Below, one piece after another: positions 37,352-49,800 of a stretch of DNA of 62,000 bases; positions within the stretch are counted from its first letter, which is position 1, and every line of letters begins with the position of its first letter. The stretch is taken from NCBI RefSeq assembly GCF_037975245.1, contig NC_092577.1, positions 29,794,398 to 29,856,397 on the forward strand, read 5' to 3'. This stretch comes from Apostichopus japonicus (taxonomy: Eukaryota > Echinodermata > Holothuroidea > Aspidochirotida > Stichopodidae). The notes beneath the pieces are model-generated. The model had not been told where the DNA came from, ran no database searches, and saw only the letters and a program-made list of their open reading frames with translations. A program made the position numbers and the translations under genes.

Positions 37352-37411
37352 CTGGCCCTCTACTAAGCAGAGGCAGGTCCAACCCCTCTACTAAGCAGAG
37401 GCAGGTCCAAC
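37352..37411. repeat. Two direct copies of CTCTACTAAGCAGAGGCAGG
   Basis: A 29-30-bp unit repeated once. Each unit contains the small palindrome CCTCT...AGAGG. It lies just past the VPS13B stop, perhaps in the 3' UTR. Confidence 0.85.
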
Positions 37412-37598
37412 GGCACATTTTGAAACATTTGCCATTGGTGTGTTACAATGAATAACAATGTGACTTGAATTAATTATACTCTATTGATTTCCTGAATGAT
37501 ATGTTGCCTCACCCGTTCGAAACCGTACCCATTTGTTATAAGCCAATAGGAAGAGAGACGCTCGATATTACAAGAGTGTCATAGCGACAAGTGGGAAT

Positions 37599-37604
37599 TT
37601 TATT
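37599..37604 (-). terminator. AATAAA overlapping the VPS13B stop codon
   Basis: The hexamer shares two bases with the TAA stop. Use of this signal would leave a 3' UTR of only some 15-30 nt. Another AATAAA lies at 37299-37304 (minus strand) and would give a UTR near 300 nt; which is used cannot be told. Confidence 0.35.
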
Positions 37605-37845
37605 AAAAATTCTTCGGCAAATAACTCTCTCCGGGCAGCTGTCTTTTCGTCTTATCGAAGATACTGATGAACGTGGTCCTGACGTGGCAATTCATGAAGA
37701 ATGTAAACGTCCAGGAGTCCGCCGAGCTGGTGGGGCTTTCGGGGACCACACCCACGCTGGTGGTGTTGGTCAACTCGTCCGTTGAGCCCACAAAACTGGA
37801 CGAAACATCTACAAAGTCAGCTATGAGATCGGATGTTTCTGGAAC
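37603..37845 (-). CDS. VPS13B: VPS13B window exon 26 (terminal exon)
   Basis: Eighty residues and a stop: VPETSDLIADFVDVSSSFVG, a Ser/Thr linker, and the end KTKRQLPGESYLPKNF. Phase 0. The stop is a tandem TAATAA that overlaps an AATAAA hexamer. Confidence 0.88.
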   Translation of the reverse strand, partial: VPETSDLIADFVDVSSSFVGSTDELTNTTSVGVVPESPTSSADSWTFTFFMNCHVRTTFISIFDKTKRQLPGESYLPKNF

Positions 37846-40800
37846 CTACAGGAAGATGAAAGAAAAAGATAAAAAAATCGGTAACAAATTTTTTATTGCA
37901 ATTTCTGGCTGTTAATAATTTAGGAGAACTTCATTTTAGCAGTGTTATAACATTTGGTCGTGGGCTGGGTTATCCCCCGCAGGCCACCATTTATACCCCC
38001 CCCCCTTCCTTAGTTAGGCCTTCAGGATGGGTACCACCAAATTATGCTGTATTTATACAAGACAGTATAATCGGAGAGACAACTATACCATTACCTCTGG
38101 GCTAGTAATCGGGGTGGAGGCACCTCGGACCACGAATCGCAGTCCCTCGTCGGACTCCCTTAGAGGGAAGCACTGCGTCTGGTCTAGCGGGAACGCCTGC
38201 TGGTGTGAGTCCTCGCTGACGCCGATCACGAAGAGCACTTCGGGTGTAAGAACGAGGGCGCCAGAGTGATGTAAACCGTGATGGGTGATGCTTGTAACCT
38301 TACTCATAAAAATAATCTCAGGGTTCGGAAGATTTAGCAGCATTTTCCTGTCGGTAAATAAAAAAAAAAATCAAAAAAATGGAAAAATACTACTCTACCC
38401 GAGCATTTCTTTTTACGCATTCACAAAGACCTCCTCAAATGAAAACTTCGGTAAAGCAAATTCTATCAGTTTTTAAAAGACGAGAAGACCAAAAATCTAC
38501 TGTAAAATCAATATAAGCATCTCAAATCATGAAACGTTTCATAGCATTACCTTGTCAGTAAATGATTGAAAACAAGAAAACCAATTTTTTTTAAACAAAA
38601 TATAAATTTAAATTCCTACTATAGATATTGCACCTGGCAACACACTATTCAATAAATTTAAATTCCATTCCCTTTTTGAGTGGCTTTTTGTAAAAAAAAA
38701 CTGGACACGCAATTTTACAAAAAGGTTCACTTTCGAAATAAACTTGCTTTTGTACAATTTTAAAAGATTCACAAAAATCTAGCACTGGCAACCCTCGCTT
38801 CATTCAAGATCCTTTTCTCTGATATTTTTTAACAAAAATCACACCAGATATATCCTTGGCACAGAAACCAAAGCCAACTTGATCGACTTTCAACCCCTTA
38901 CATCGAGAACCAGTAACCGTAGTCATGACGATGTTACCTCAAGTGAGTATCACAAGTCCCTTGGAAGAAGGAATAGATACTACAAATGACCTACTTGTAT
39001 AATTTAATAATAATAATAATCGTTTTTCCTCCCTCCCATTTGATGATCCAGACTACAGATATTGCACCTGACAACACAGTATTCAATAACTTTAAAGCTT
39101 CGACTCCCATTTTTGAGTGGTTTTTTTGTCATAAGTTATGCAAAAAAATAGATACTCATAGCCAAAAAGAGTTTCACTTTCAAAAAGAAGTTGCTTTTGT
39201 ACAAATATATAAGAAAATGTCATGAAAATCTAACTCTAGCAACCAATCAGGAGTCAGTATGCTGTGGCATCATACCATCACATAATCACTCACCATGCAT
39301 ATTTGACCTGAGCATTTGGAAACTTCGCTCTCAGTTCCACATGTTGCATGGAGACCCTTTTAGAAACCTCAGCTAACCCTGTCCCATGCAGGATACCTTA
39401 AAGGAGAAGAAAAAATCATAATAATAACTTGTTAAATTTATAATTATTTTGGGATATTAAGAACACTTTCACACGATCAATACCTTACCTAAAAATGCAC
39501 TCAGATTGGCAGTCAAAATTTCTCTTTATCCAGTACACTTCCTCCCTCCGCCCATTCCCCCGCCCCCCTCGACGCCAACCACCATCCTCCATCTCTGTAC
39601 CTTTGATCTGCTACTGTTTAATGAAGAACTGCTAAGGGGAGGGGGGTTTAATAGACCCTTTGGAATACTCTGGCTCAATAGGTACTTGTATAAATGCATT
39701 ACTAACAATACGGTTGAATTTAAACGGACCTGGTTGCATATTATAGTCACCTTCCACTTTTCAACGAACAAAAGTTATTATTAGTGCGAATTAAGCTCTG
39801 TGTGAGATCTATAGCCTTTATTTCTTCCAACCCAAAACCGCTCGATTATCCTGTAATTATAGATACAGCCATTTGCCCCATCCAAGGAAAGCTAGTTACT
39901 GCAGACAAACTGGGTTTAAGCAAAGAAAAAAAACCCAACAGATTCTCCAAGTGGGGAAGATTACGTTATATATATATCGAGACTAAACATCGTCGCCACA
40001 ACATGAACAAAGAGCAAAGAGGCAATACCCTGTCCAGTTTGGGAAACAAGCTCTGCAGCGCCACCTATGGGTTTGACCACTGCTCCGACGAGTCCTTTAC
40101 CGAGACCTGATATGACCTCTCTCGCTTGGTCACCACGGTAACCTTCTCCCGCGTTACCAGCTCTTTGGAACCCTCGGATCGGTTGGTCGGCTATTCCTGC
40201 GATAGCGCCTGTTAGAGAGACGGAGGTCAAAGGTCAGATGGCTAATGATATCAACTTCTTCAATAACATATCTTTACAGACCAGTGAATTACAATAAGTT
40301 TACAATGGTTACAAAGCAGAAATCAGTATGGACGACACAAAATAAAATGTCAGCGTTAGGCACGACAAAATGGGATGATTTAGAGAGCAATTTTATCTTT
40401 TGATATATTTCATTGGTTTTTGAGACAACAGCCTTTCTTAAAGTAGGCAAAAAGTTTGGAAATGAGCAATGACTACAGCTTCTTGTCTTCAGATTTAACC
40501 TTCGCTGAAAGTTGATCAAGGACTTATAAATATCTACTAACCATCAGATCTTTTGTTTTCATCCTCAACAAGATAAACAAACTATAAAATTCAACACCCT
40601 CTTCTATGGAAAATATATCTTAATGCAGGGAAGGGAACTCCACAATCTGGAATTTTTTTTTTTCAGCGGGAGGGCACTTAAAACATTAAGGTACATATTG
40701 CATTATGCTTTCAACATAAAGGCATTCGTTACTTCAACCGATGTTTTCTCATACAACAATAGGGCAGCAGCAATTTTAGTGTCTGCTGTTACTTGCCTCC

Positions 40801-43800
40801 ATCCTCCCCCAATCACCCATCCCCGCCCCCTCCCCCTCACCTTTTAAGAAATCTTAGATACCCCACTGACATGCATTAAAGTATCCTACTTGAGCAATCA
40901 GACACCGAAACAATACCACAGGTATTATCATAGGATATACGAATGGGAATTTTCTATTGTATTGATGTGAATTTTTTAATTTTTTTTTTTAATTCTGTCA
41001 TTCAAACCGTATCCTTCATAGGTCAGCATCCAACAGGCCTAGGCAGTATACGCTTTGATGCTAGATATAAAGTTACAGAGCTGCTTAAAATTTCAAGTAT
41101 TTGGCAGTAACCTGATCCTTATACTAGGTGACATACGAACGAGACATATTTTGTTCTGATTAATATTCTGTATTACATCTTAGAAGTAACGCTTTACAAA
41201 GAAATGTGAATTGGATCTTTTCAAGGCCTTACCGAGTAAACTGATCCCAAAGTGACTTAACCCTTGAGTTATCCCTTCGGTTGGTCCATGCGGGATTCTT
41301 CGTCTGGCCGTCTCTTGTCTGACCAAGTGGTCTTGATCGAGTGACAACCTGTCAAGATTTCTGCTGACACTGGTAGCGAACGTTGTAACTGACGTGAGGG
41401 CACCTGTCAGACAGAAGAGTGAATAGAATAATAATCATATTTGCTTTTTATATAGCGCTTTATACCAGCGATAGGTCTCAAAGCACTTTACAGACGTTAT
41501 ATTACCCCTGGTCAATGATAACCTGCCCCAGAGACAATCCCTCCAGTAGGCAGCAGTTATATACGGCGCCCAATGACAAGTTACCTCACAGGTACCCATT
41601 TAACCCCTGGGTGGAGAGAATATTCCAGAATCTTGTATTTCTTAACTTTAACATGAAAAGATCAGTCCATGCATAATGTATAACTGCTTTGTAATAAATG
41701 AAAATCTTAATTCTAAGGGGAAAAAAAACAATTTAGGAAGGTTTTTTGGATAGAAAAAACACATGTTTTACATGACTTTTCACAGCTTGGATAACTGCAA
41801 CAGATGTGGTGTCTTTCAGCCTGCTAGGAATAGCATTTTGTCAGACAGTTCTCCTTTAAGTTCCCTTTGATAAATGAATTATAGCATAAGTATCTCATTA
41901 AAGGATGTACCAATCCACCCGCCCCACCGCCAGTGGCGTAGACAGAGGGGCGCCAGGAGGGGCAATGCCCCCCCAAATTTGCTTTGTGCTACAGTCTTGC
42001 CCCCCAAATGAAATCCAGCGATGTATTCAAAATACTTCTTTTTTACATTTTTTCGAGTTCTAATCAAAAGTATTCATTCTCAAGGCTCATGTTCATACTT
42101 CATATAAGGTCAGAACTTGGTAATCAGTGTGTCATGTTCCACTGAACGATTGGATGTGCATTTGTGCAGACGAGGTGTCCATTAATACATATATTTCTTG
42201 GTAACTCCTACCATCAACTATCACGGGGTTGCCCCCCTTACGAAAAATCTTGCCCCCCTAACAATAGAATGCTGGCTACACCACTGCCCACCCCTTTTCC
42301 CCATCCCCACGCTCCCCCTGTTTAAGTAATTTACTGACAGATTTCTAAGCAGTAAAGCTTGAAAATACAGATGACTCTATAACTTCAGAGAAGTTATTTT
42401 GCTCTCTAACCCCCTACACCTCCCCCGGCCCGACTACCAAGCATGTATGTATGTATACCATAACACTGTCTGACACATTCTTGTGTCTTAGGATGTACCG
42501 ATGAGCCTCAGAGGTGAAGTTGTGGCCAGACGCTGCTCCCCACCCCCTCCCTCCTTCGCGCACAATCTACATGATTTACGTGACCAATTCTTACCAGCAG
42601 TCACTTGCCAGACCAGTGAACTCAGTCCCCCTGCAACGCCGGAGATGAAGGCTGTCGGTCCTCGTATGAGACCCTCGTAGGGTAGAAGGATGGTATCAGC
42701 CAACCCAGAACTCAAGCTCCTAAGAAGACCGGCTGGATTGCCAAGAATCTCTAACGAACCAAGAACCCACCCTGAGAAAAATATAAGAGTAGCACATGAA
42801 GTATGAAAGAACAACTTGAAGGATGTATGTATGTATGTACTTTAGATCCTCCTGCAAGCAGGAACTCGCGAAGAAGCCATCATTGGCTTATCAAAGCCGC
42901 AAGCTGACCGAAGTCAGTCTCTTAGATTCATATTTATAGTCCATGATTATGAATTGTCAATTGTCAACAACTCTGTAACTGGACGACATACATTAAGCTT
43001 GGAGTGACTCAAACTCGCGACCTTATGATTGAAAGGCACCAGCGTTAACCCCTGAGCTAACACTCCTAAATACATTTAGTAAATAATGCTTAAAACAAGT
43101 TTTGGGGTTGAAAATGGATAAATATCTCAATTTTTAGTCTATTTTAATCCCATCACAGAGTTAACTGTTAGTTGGTAATGATTTAGTCAAGTCCAAAATT
43201 TTGAAAATTTTGAACGTTGCTTTTTTCGCCCATGTTTTCGTACTTCAATGAAAGTCTCTGGCGGACAAAATCTTGAGGATTGAAATAACTTTAATTAATT
43301 AATTTCACTCAATTACATTCATTTGGTGGAAAAACAAAAATCTTGAAGGATGTCTTAGTTTGGTTAATTGCAAATTTTATTTTAAGGAATACTCGTTAGG
43401 TTTGGAAATAATTCCAACAAAAACTCAAACTGTTGCTTTAGGCAAACAATGAGTGTAACAGTCAAAGGAAATGCATTGTGGGTAACTGTAAAATAAAGTC
43501 ATCAAAACAGGCAAATAATTTTGCTTTTTCTCTCTAGTCTATTTTGGGTTAACAGATATGGCAGGTATATTTCATTTGCTTTAGACTATGACTCAAAATT
43601 TGAAAATGAATACTATCAATTTGACTCCCATTTGTTTCATGCTAAACTACATTGCTAGTCACAACTTAAATTTTAATTGAAATTCAATTGAAATAAAAAG
43701 ACCAAAAAAAATTGGAAAAAGTTTTGGTTCAACCAGTGTGCTTTCAGCTAGATTGCAATATGCTTCTTCAGGGATACATCTCCTTGGGCAGAATCCACAA

Positions 43801-46800
43801 GATTGATATAAGCTTTCTACACTAATATCAGTTATTATTGTGCGATTATGAATTATGAGTCATTTTCCTTGACATTTTTTTTCTTATTTCCAAATCATAT
43901 TTGGCAAACTTTTAGGAATGGAGTAAAATACTGAAAATCGCCTGAAGAAAGATGAAGCCTTGAAATTTTCCGTCTGATAAAAATTGGTCGCCAATTTTGG
44001 AATGAAATTCACAAATCTACCCTGAGAATGTTTCTTTGATGTTTCGTAGTATTTCATAACGTGGCAGACGGACTAGAAGAATATCAATTTTGGCTTCATG
44101 CATGAGCTGGCATCTCATAGAGAGAGCGATACGAAAGTACAACAATTTTCAGCAAAATGCGATAAACTTCAAGGGTAACATTTTGGTTTAATATTCACCT
44201 ACTCATAATGTTTAAGCATGATATGTATAAAGGTCGTTGATGCAGGAATTTTCCAAGGATAATTTTCCGACGACTTACCGGCTTTGAATATTGCACCAGA
44301 GGTGTAGTGTAAGGACAGTGCCTGACCTAACTGAGAAACGGTTGCAAAGACCGGTCCAGTTTCAAACTGGCCAAAGGTCAAGAGAGTTCTGTCCACTGCC
44401 ACAAAGAACTTCATGGAGGCGTGGACGGACGCCAGCACTCGGATCGGTTCCACCGTCAATTGCTGTATGCTGATTGGTCCTCTCAGAGCCGTCAGCGAGG
44501 CTCTCACATTCCCCGGTAGCCGGTCTCGATTCCCACGTGCGCCACGGTACCTCAGAGCGACCGCAGGAAACGAGCGGCAGAAGTGAAGGGTGTCGAATAT
44601 GAATTGGTCTTCGATGAAGACTTCCGCGTGGTTGATGTGGACCGAGACGTCCTGCCAACCGAACGCTCTGCCCTCTTCCGTAAACTCCGTCGAGACGTGG
44701 ACGACTACAAAACTATCTCGTCTGAGGTTTTCGGAACTTTCGGCAAAGTCGGTGTGATCGACCTCCTTCTTGGCAGAGACGGTGCCACTCTTTCCTTTGA
44801 ATAGAACCGGAAAGTCGTATCTGCCCGAGGCGTGAGCTTGGTTATCGACTTGTGCGGATCTCACGGATACGGTAAACGTCTGCAGTTGTCCTTTTCTGTC
44901 TTTGTGTGGCACCGGATGAGAGAGCAGATTAATGCCCTTGGCGTGGAGTCGTAAAGCCTCCACAAACTTGACGGGGCTCTGCAGCTCGTCCATCAGAGAC
45001 AAGGTGACTGATTTGAGGTGTAACTTCACCTTGACCTGCTGGAATGGCGTAACGACCCGAGTAGAGCTCTCACATCCTTCCGTCTTAGTCTTCGTCTCCT
45101 CGTCCGATTTCTCACTCGTAGACGATTCCATGCTTAAGAGTTCGACATTGATATTGGTCTGAGAACCTGTCACATGACTAGCAACAAGAACGTAGCTTCC
45201 TGTGGACAGTGCTGTAATCTCTGAAATTGGAGATGAAGTGGTTGCTATGGCGATGGGATCTGTCCAATCGGGTTCTGAATCCCCGCCAGCTATGCCATTT
45301 TTCCCTGGCAACTGTACGGCACTGAAGTACGGTGCAACAGCAAGGCAGATTCTCACTGGTTCAGAAGTATCCGTGGAAGAATGGTAGCTATAGTGGGCCA
45401 TCTGTTGTGGTGGCACAATATTGCATTCTGGGAGAAATCTTCCGTCCTCTATGACTTTGCTTCCTACAAAGGAAGAACATTTTTTTTTAAATGATAAAAT
45501 CAAGTAGAGATGACTGACAGTAAACAGCAAAATAACAAAATTTTCATTTGCAATATTATCATTCTGTCTTCAGTTCTTATTCAAGGTTTGAGAAGCTGAA
45601 AAGCTAGGATATTACCGAAAAGGAAAGAAAGATAGAAAAGAAACTTGGGGCAGGGAGGGAAGGGAAGTTTTGTCAGTGAAGTAGTCTCACTTACTTAATT
45701 TTTCTAAGCTTCGTTAATTACGACAAACGCCTATACCAAGAGAGATTTCTTTCTGAAGTTAAGTTTTGAAAATTACACACAATACTATCGATAACCTTTG
45801 TTCCCATGGTTACCTACAGGTTTGAAACATTATTTTTTAATTTTTTTTACCAATTACCTTTGGATGCTTTCCCTGGTTCTGCTTGTCCTAAATGTAGAGG
45901 GAAAGAGCAGTTGTTTGTAATCACCATCCTGGGACATGGATCGATGGCTAAAGAGACGTAAATAACTCCTCTTTCTTTGTGCATGACTGCGACGAATGGT
46001 AGCGTAGCAAACTGCATGACACCGCATGCTTCGATCTGTGTGAAGGGAATGACAGAAACCAAGGGTTCCATGTTTAAGCACGAAATTGAAATAAGCCACT
46101 GGAAATGAGAATATCACATTTTATCAGTACAAACTTTAATACCAAATTTAGGTTTAAGTGAGAAATATATCATTTACACTAGAAGAGTTTGCTGACAAAA
46201 ATATGTTTAGTACATGATCCATGATCAGAGAAAATATTCACTAGCAAGGATTTATTCTGAGAATTTACGACAGTCTTAATATCTAGGGTCGTTAAAATTG
46301 AGAGAAATTCTTGACCGAAAACAAGTGGTGGCTATAAGTTGAGTCTAGGAATTCTTTAAGCTAAATGAGCAACAGTCCTGTTGCTCTTATTAACTGACTC
46401 CCACTACACATCAGCTTTAACCTTTCAACCATTTGTCATTCCAGACAATGCTGTTGCTATGGTAACACAAAAACTGCAGTGGAAATCCGGCATGCTTACG
46501 GGTACTGGGATAGGTTGTCGAGCGCAAGCAGTGTCCACATGAACCCACTTGCTCCAGTTTCTGTCTGTCAGGGTAATTGATATACTCTGTTTCCAAGGTG
46601 ACTGTCTCAGGTTGGCAGCGCTTGAACCAAACCGTTTCCAAACGACAGATGACGAAGTTGAGTTTGGCCTGATGACTTTCCTCTCCAGGTTTTTAAGTCG
46701 ATCTTTCGAAACCTGAAGATGATTAAGACCATATTCACTGCTTAACAGTGGCAGCAACAAGTTGGGAGAGGGGGTGGGGGCATTGTCCCAAGAGGGGGGT

Positions 46801-49800
46801 GGGGGCATTGTCCCCAAATCATGCCCTCTAGTTGCTCACCCCTAACTCTGCCCCTAACTTTGACCATGATATGCAATTTCTACAGGCCGCCGGTGCATGT
46901 TTATACTTTAAAACATTTACCACTCCCTAAACTATTTGCGTGCCATCCACTTTGACCACCCCCTCCTCCACCCCCACCCTGGAGATTCTGGTGCAGATAG
47001 TGTCCATCAATCATTCCATCACCAGATTTGTAAACTTTTGGATGAACTGTGAACATATAACCAAGATATAACCAAGATATGAATGCAACTGCTGTATTTC
47101 ATAATAAATTTACACAACCATGTTGTCTTCCACCAGATTTTACCATCAATTCATACCATCAAAGATATTGGAGGTCTTCATCCTATTCTGAACAAATTGA
47201 TGGAATATGCTGGTAGTTTGTGGAAGATAGTAACAACTCTTGTATAAAGCATTCCATATGCAGATAAAAGCTAGGCCAAGATATGTCTGCTATGAAGGTA
47301 TCTATTTTGGCCTAATTGCTGGTAATCCAGGGAAGATACAGACAATTTTCAATATGCAGATAAAAGCTAGGCTATGAAAGTATGTAAAGCCTAGGTGTTA
47401 AAAACTAGGTTCTAAAGAATGATCTTTCCACAGACAAAGTACACTGGTTTACTTGTTAGGCACAAAACATATTCGTTGTGTATCGAGGCAATTAAAATTC
47501 TCCACACAGCTTAAAGATAAAGTAATAGCGGTCTCTGCATACCGATTGGTCCATTTCCAGTTTTACTACACTGACGTCGATAATTTCTGATTGCTTTCCC
47601 TGGTAAAGTTTTAAAAAAAATGTGCCAAGGTACAAACCTTTTCTGTACCTCCAAACTCCACAGCCTTCACAGTAAGAGAACTCTCATAATCATTGCAAAT
47701 AACCACTTTAGGTTGGATTTTCATAAATCGAAGTTTTTCCTTAATTTCCGATTGCACGACAAAGTGGTAAACCTGAAAGAATGACACAAGAGGAATATTT
47801 ATGTATAAAAATTCAGGAAAAGCTTTCAACAAAACCACAAATTCTTGCTTCATGCGTATAGACTACCGTTTAATGATACTGTATATACATTTCCTAACAG
47901 TGTTCTGCATTGCGGAAAAAGGCATTTTTTTGCTGCATTTATCTTATAAGATCTCATGTATAGTTCATAAATTGATGGCGATCTTTACATTTCTCTGCTA
48001 AAGTCTGTCTTTTTCCTGAGAAATATCAGGATTTACCCAACATCTGTTTAAGTCCAAATGACAATAACAGTACGATAACATACCAGAATGTCCTGAGTGT
48101 ATTTTGTTTTCTTCATGTTTGTAAATATTTTGCCAAATTTTTAATTTATTTGAATAAACATGAAAGAGCAGTCACAAGTGTAGAAGATAATTTTTTGGGG
48201 GCCATAATAGACCTGCAATGAATATTAGAGGCAAAGTGATCATGGACAAATGTAACAGTAGATCGAACACTGCTGAATGCGACTCAACTCAATGTTAAAT
48301 CAAATATAGTCGGGCAGTGTGCTGGTGCTCCAAAATTTTGACTGATTAACATTTTGAGGTCAGTTTTAGGTGGCGTTGATGTCGGTAGAGGAAACTTGAC
48401 ATGTAGCAGTCTGAGGACTGGCAATTGGCCGTGTGCAGTGGTTCAGGACTAAAGACTGCCCGGTTTCACAGAGCACTGGGTGGTTCATAACAGAAAACAG
48501 TTTTTGTGTGGGCTCGTCAGTCGTTAAGCTTTCAGGAGTCAGTTATAAACTTTGGGTCAAGATGATTATTCTACACTTGGTCACGAAGGGATGACTTGAG
48601 TTGGGTCGTTTAGTTTTTGGAGTCAGTTGTAAGATTATGGGTCTCAACGACTATTCTACACTTAGTCACAACAGATGACTTGAGTGAGTCCTGATGGATG
48701 ACTTGAGTAGGTTCCTGATCAGGTCAGGGCAGTGTACCAGCCACTTAAGAGCACCTATAAAAACAGCAATCATCATTACTTACCTCAACATCTTTTGACC
48801 CCTCTGAACTAAATGGAATCTCCAATGAGACATAGCTGTCAATGAACAACTGCTTCTTGTCCATTTGGTCTGGTCTCAAAAAAGGGGAGATTTTTTCATC
48901 TACTAGGGAGACCATCTCAGATGAGCTTTCCCTCTCATTATGTACGACTGATAAAGTAAAGTTACCCTGAAAATGAAAAAATAAATTAAAACAAATGAGA
49001 AAAAGAAAATCAAACACGACTAAAAATACACAAGGGGTAAACAAAAACACACTGTTTTAATTATTTGGTAATTGCAAGAGTTCATTATTTATCCTAAGGA
49101 AATGTTCTCCTTTGTGAACAATACGTTCGAAGAAAGAAATGTATTCTATTGAACGTGGAAATGTATTTTCTTTCCGGTATAGACTAACAATTAAGCCTGA
49201 CAGTGCTGGTAAATTGTTTCTGCCAGCTTCGGTTAACTTCCACTGATATGTTTCCAAGAAATCAACGTTCTCTGGGTTTATAAAGTAGTCCCAAAATCTC
49301 CCATATTTGTAAAGCTACACTGTATTATCACAAAAAACCTATCACTTCTATATATGTGTGCAACAAGGGCACAGAAGGTGCAAGAGGGGAGGGGTTCTGG
49401 GGGGGGGAGGATACAACTCGCACCAATGAAAAGAGTATTTTGGGAAGAAATTTATGCCGAACTAGGTATAGGAGGATGATGCCATGTAGAAATCCTAATC
49501 CTCATTCTTACCCAACAAGCAAAACTGGTGTGCTATGCCCTACAGTTCTAAGCCAGGGCAGCAGAAAAATGCAATTTTGCATCAAATGAGACAACATGAG
49601 AAATCTAAATATTGTATGAGTTTTTTTTTTTTTTTGAAGACAGAAGAATGATATCAAATGATATTTTATTAATATCAAAATAAAATAAAACTTAGCAAAC
49701 TGCTTATCCACTAGAGACCCTGTGTAATAGAATGTGTAAAAGTAAGTTGGCCTGACGTTTCGATCCAAGCAGGATCTGCTTCAGAGGGTAAATGACAAGT

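Larger units (their letters stand above)
43080..44278 (-). other. VPS13B intron without recognised exon
   Basis: Besides the dispersed repeat and the hammerhead-like relic I see only AT-rich intron sequence up to the donor of window exon 20. Confidence 0.55.

Noticed and set aside
43007-43068. Possible minus-strand tRNA gene
   Set aside because: tRNA-like head of a SINE, followed by a SINE body and ATAC tail.
49057-49257. Possible extra VPS13B exon
   Set aside because: Flanking exons 15 and 16 already join in phase 0, and this frame has no matching splice pair or family motif.
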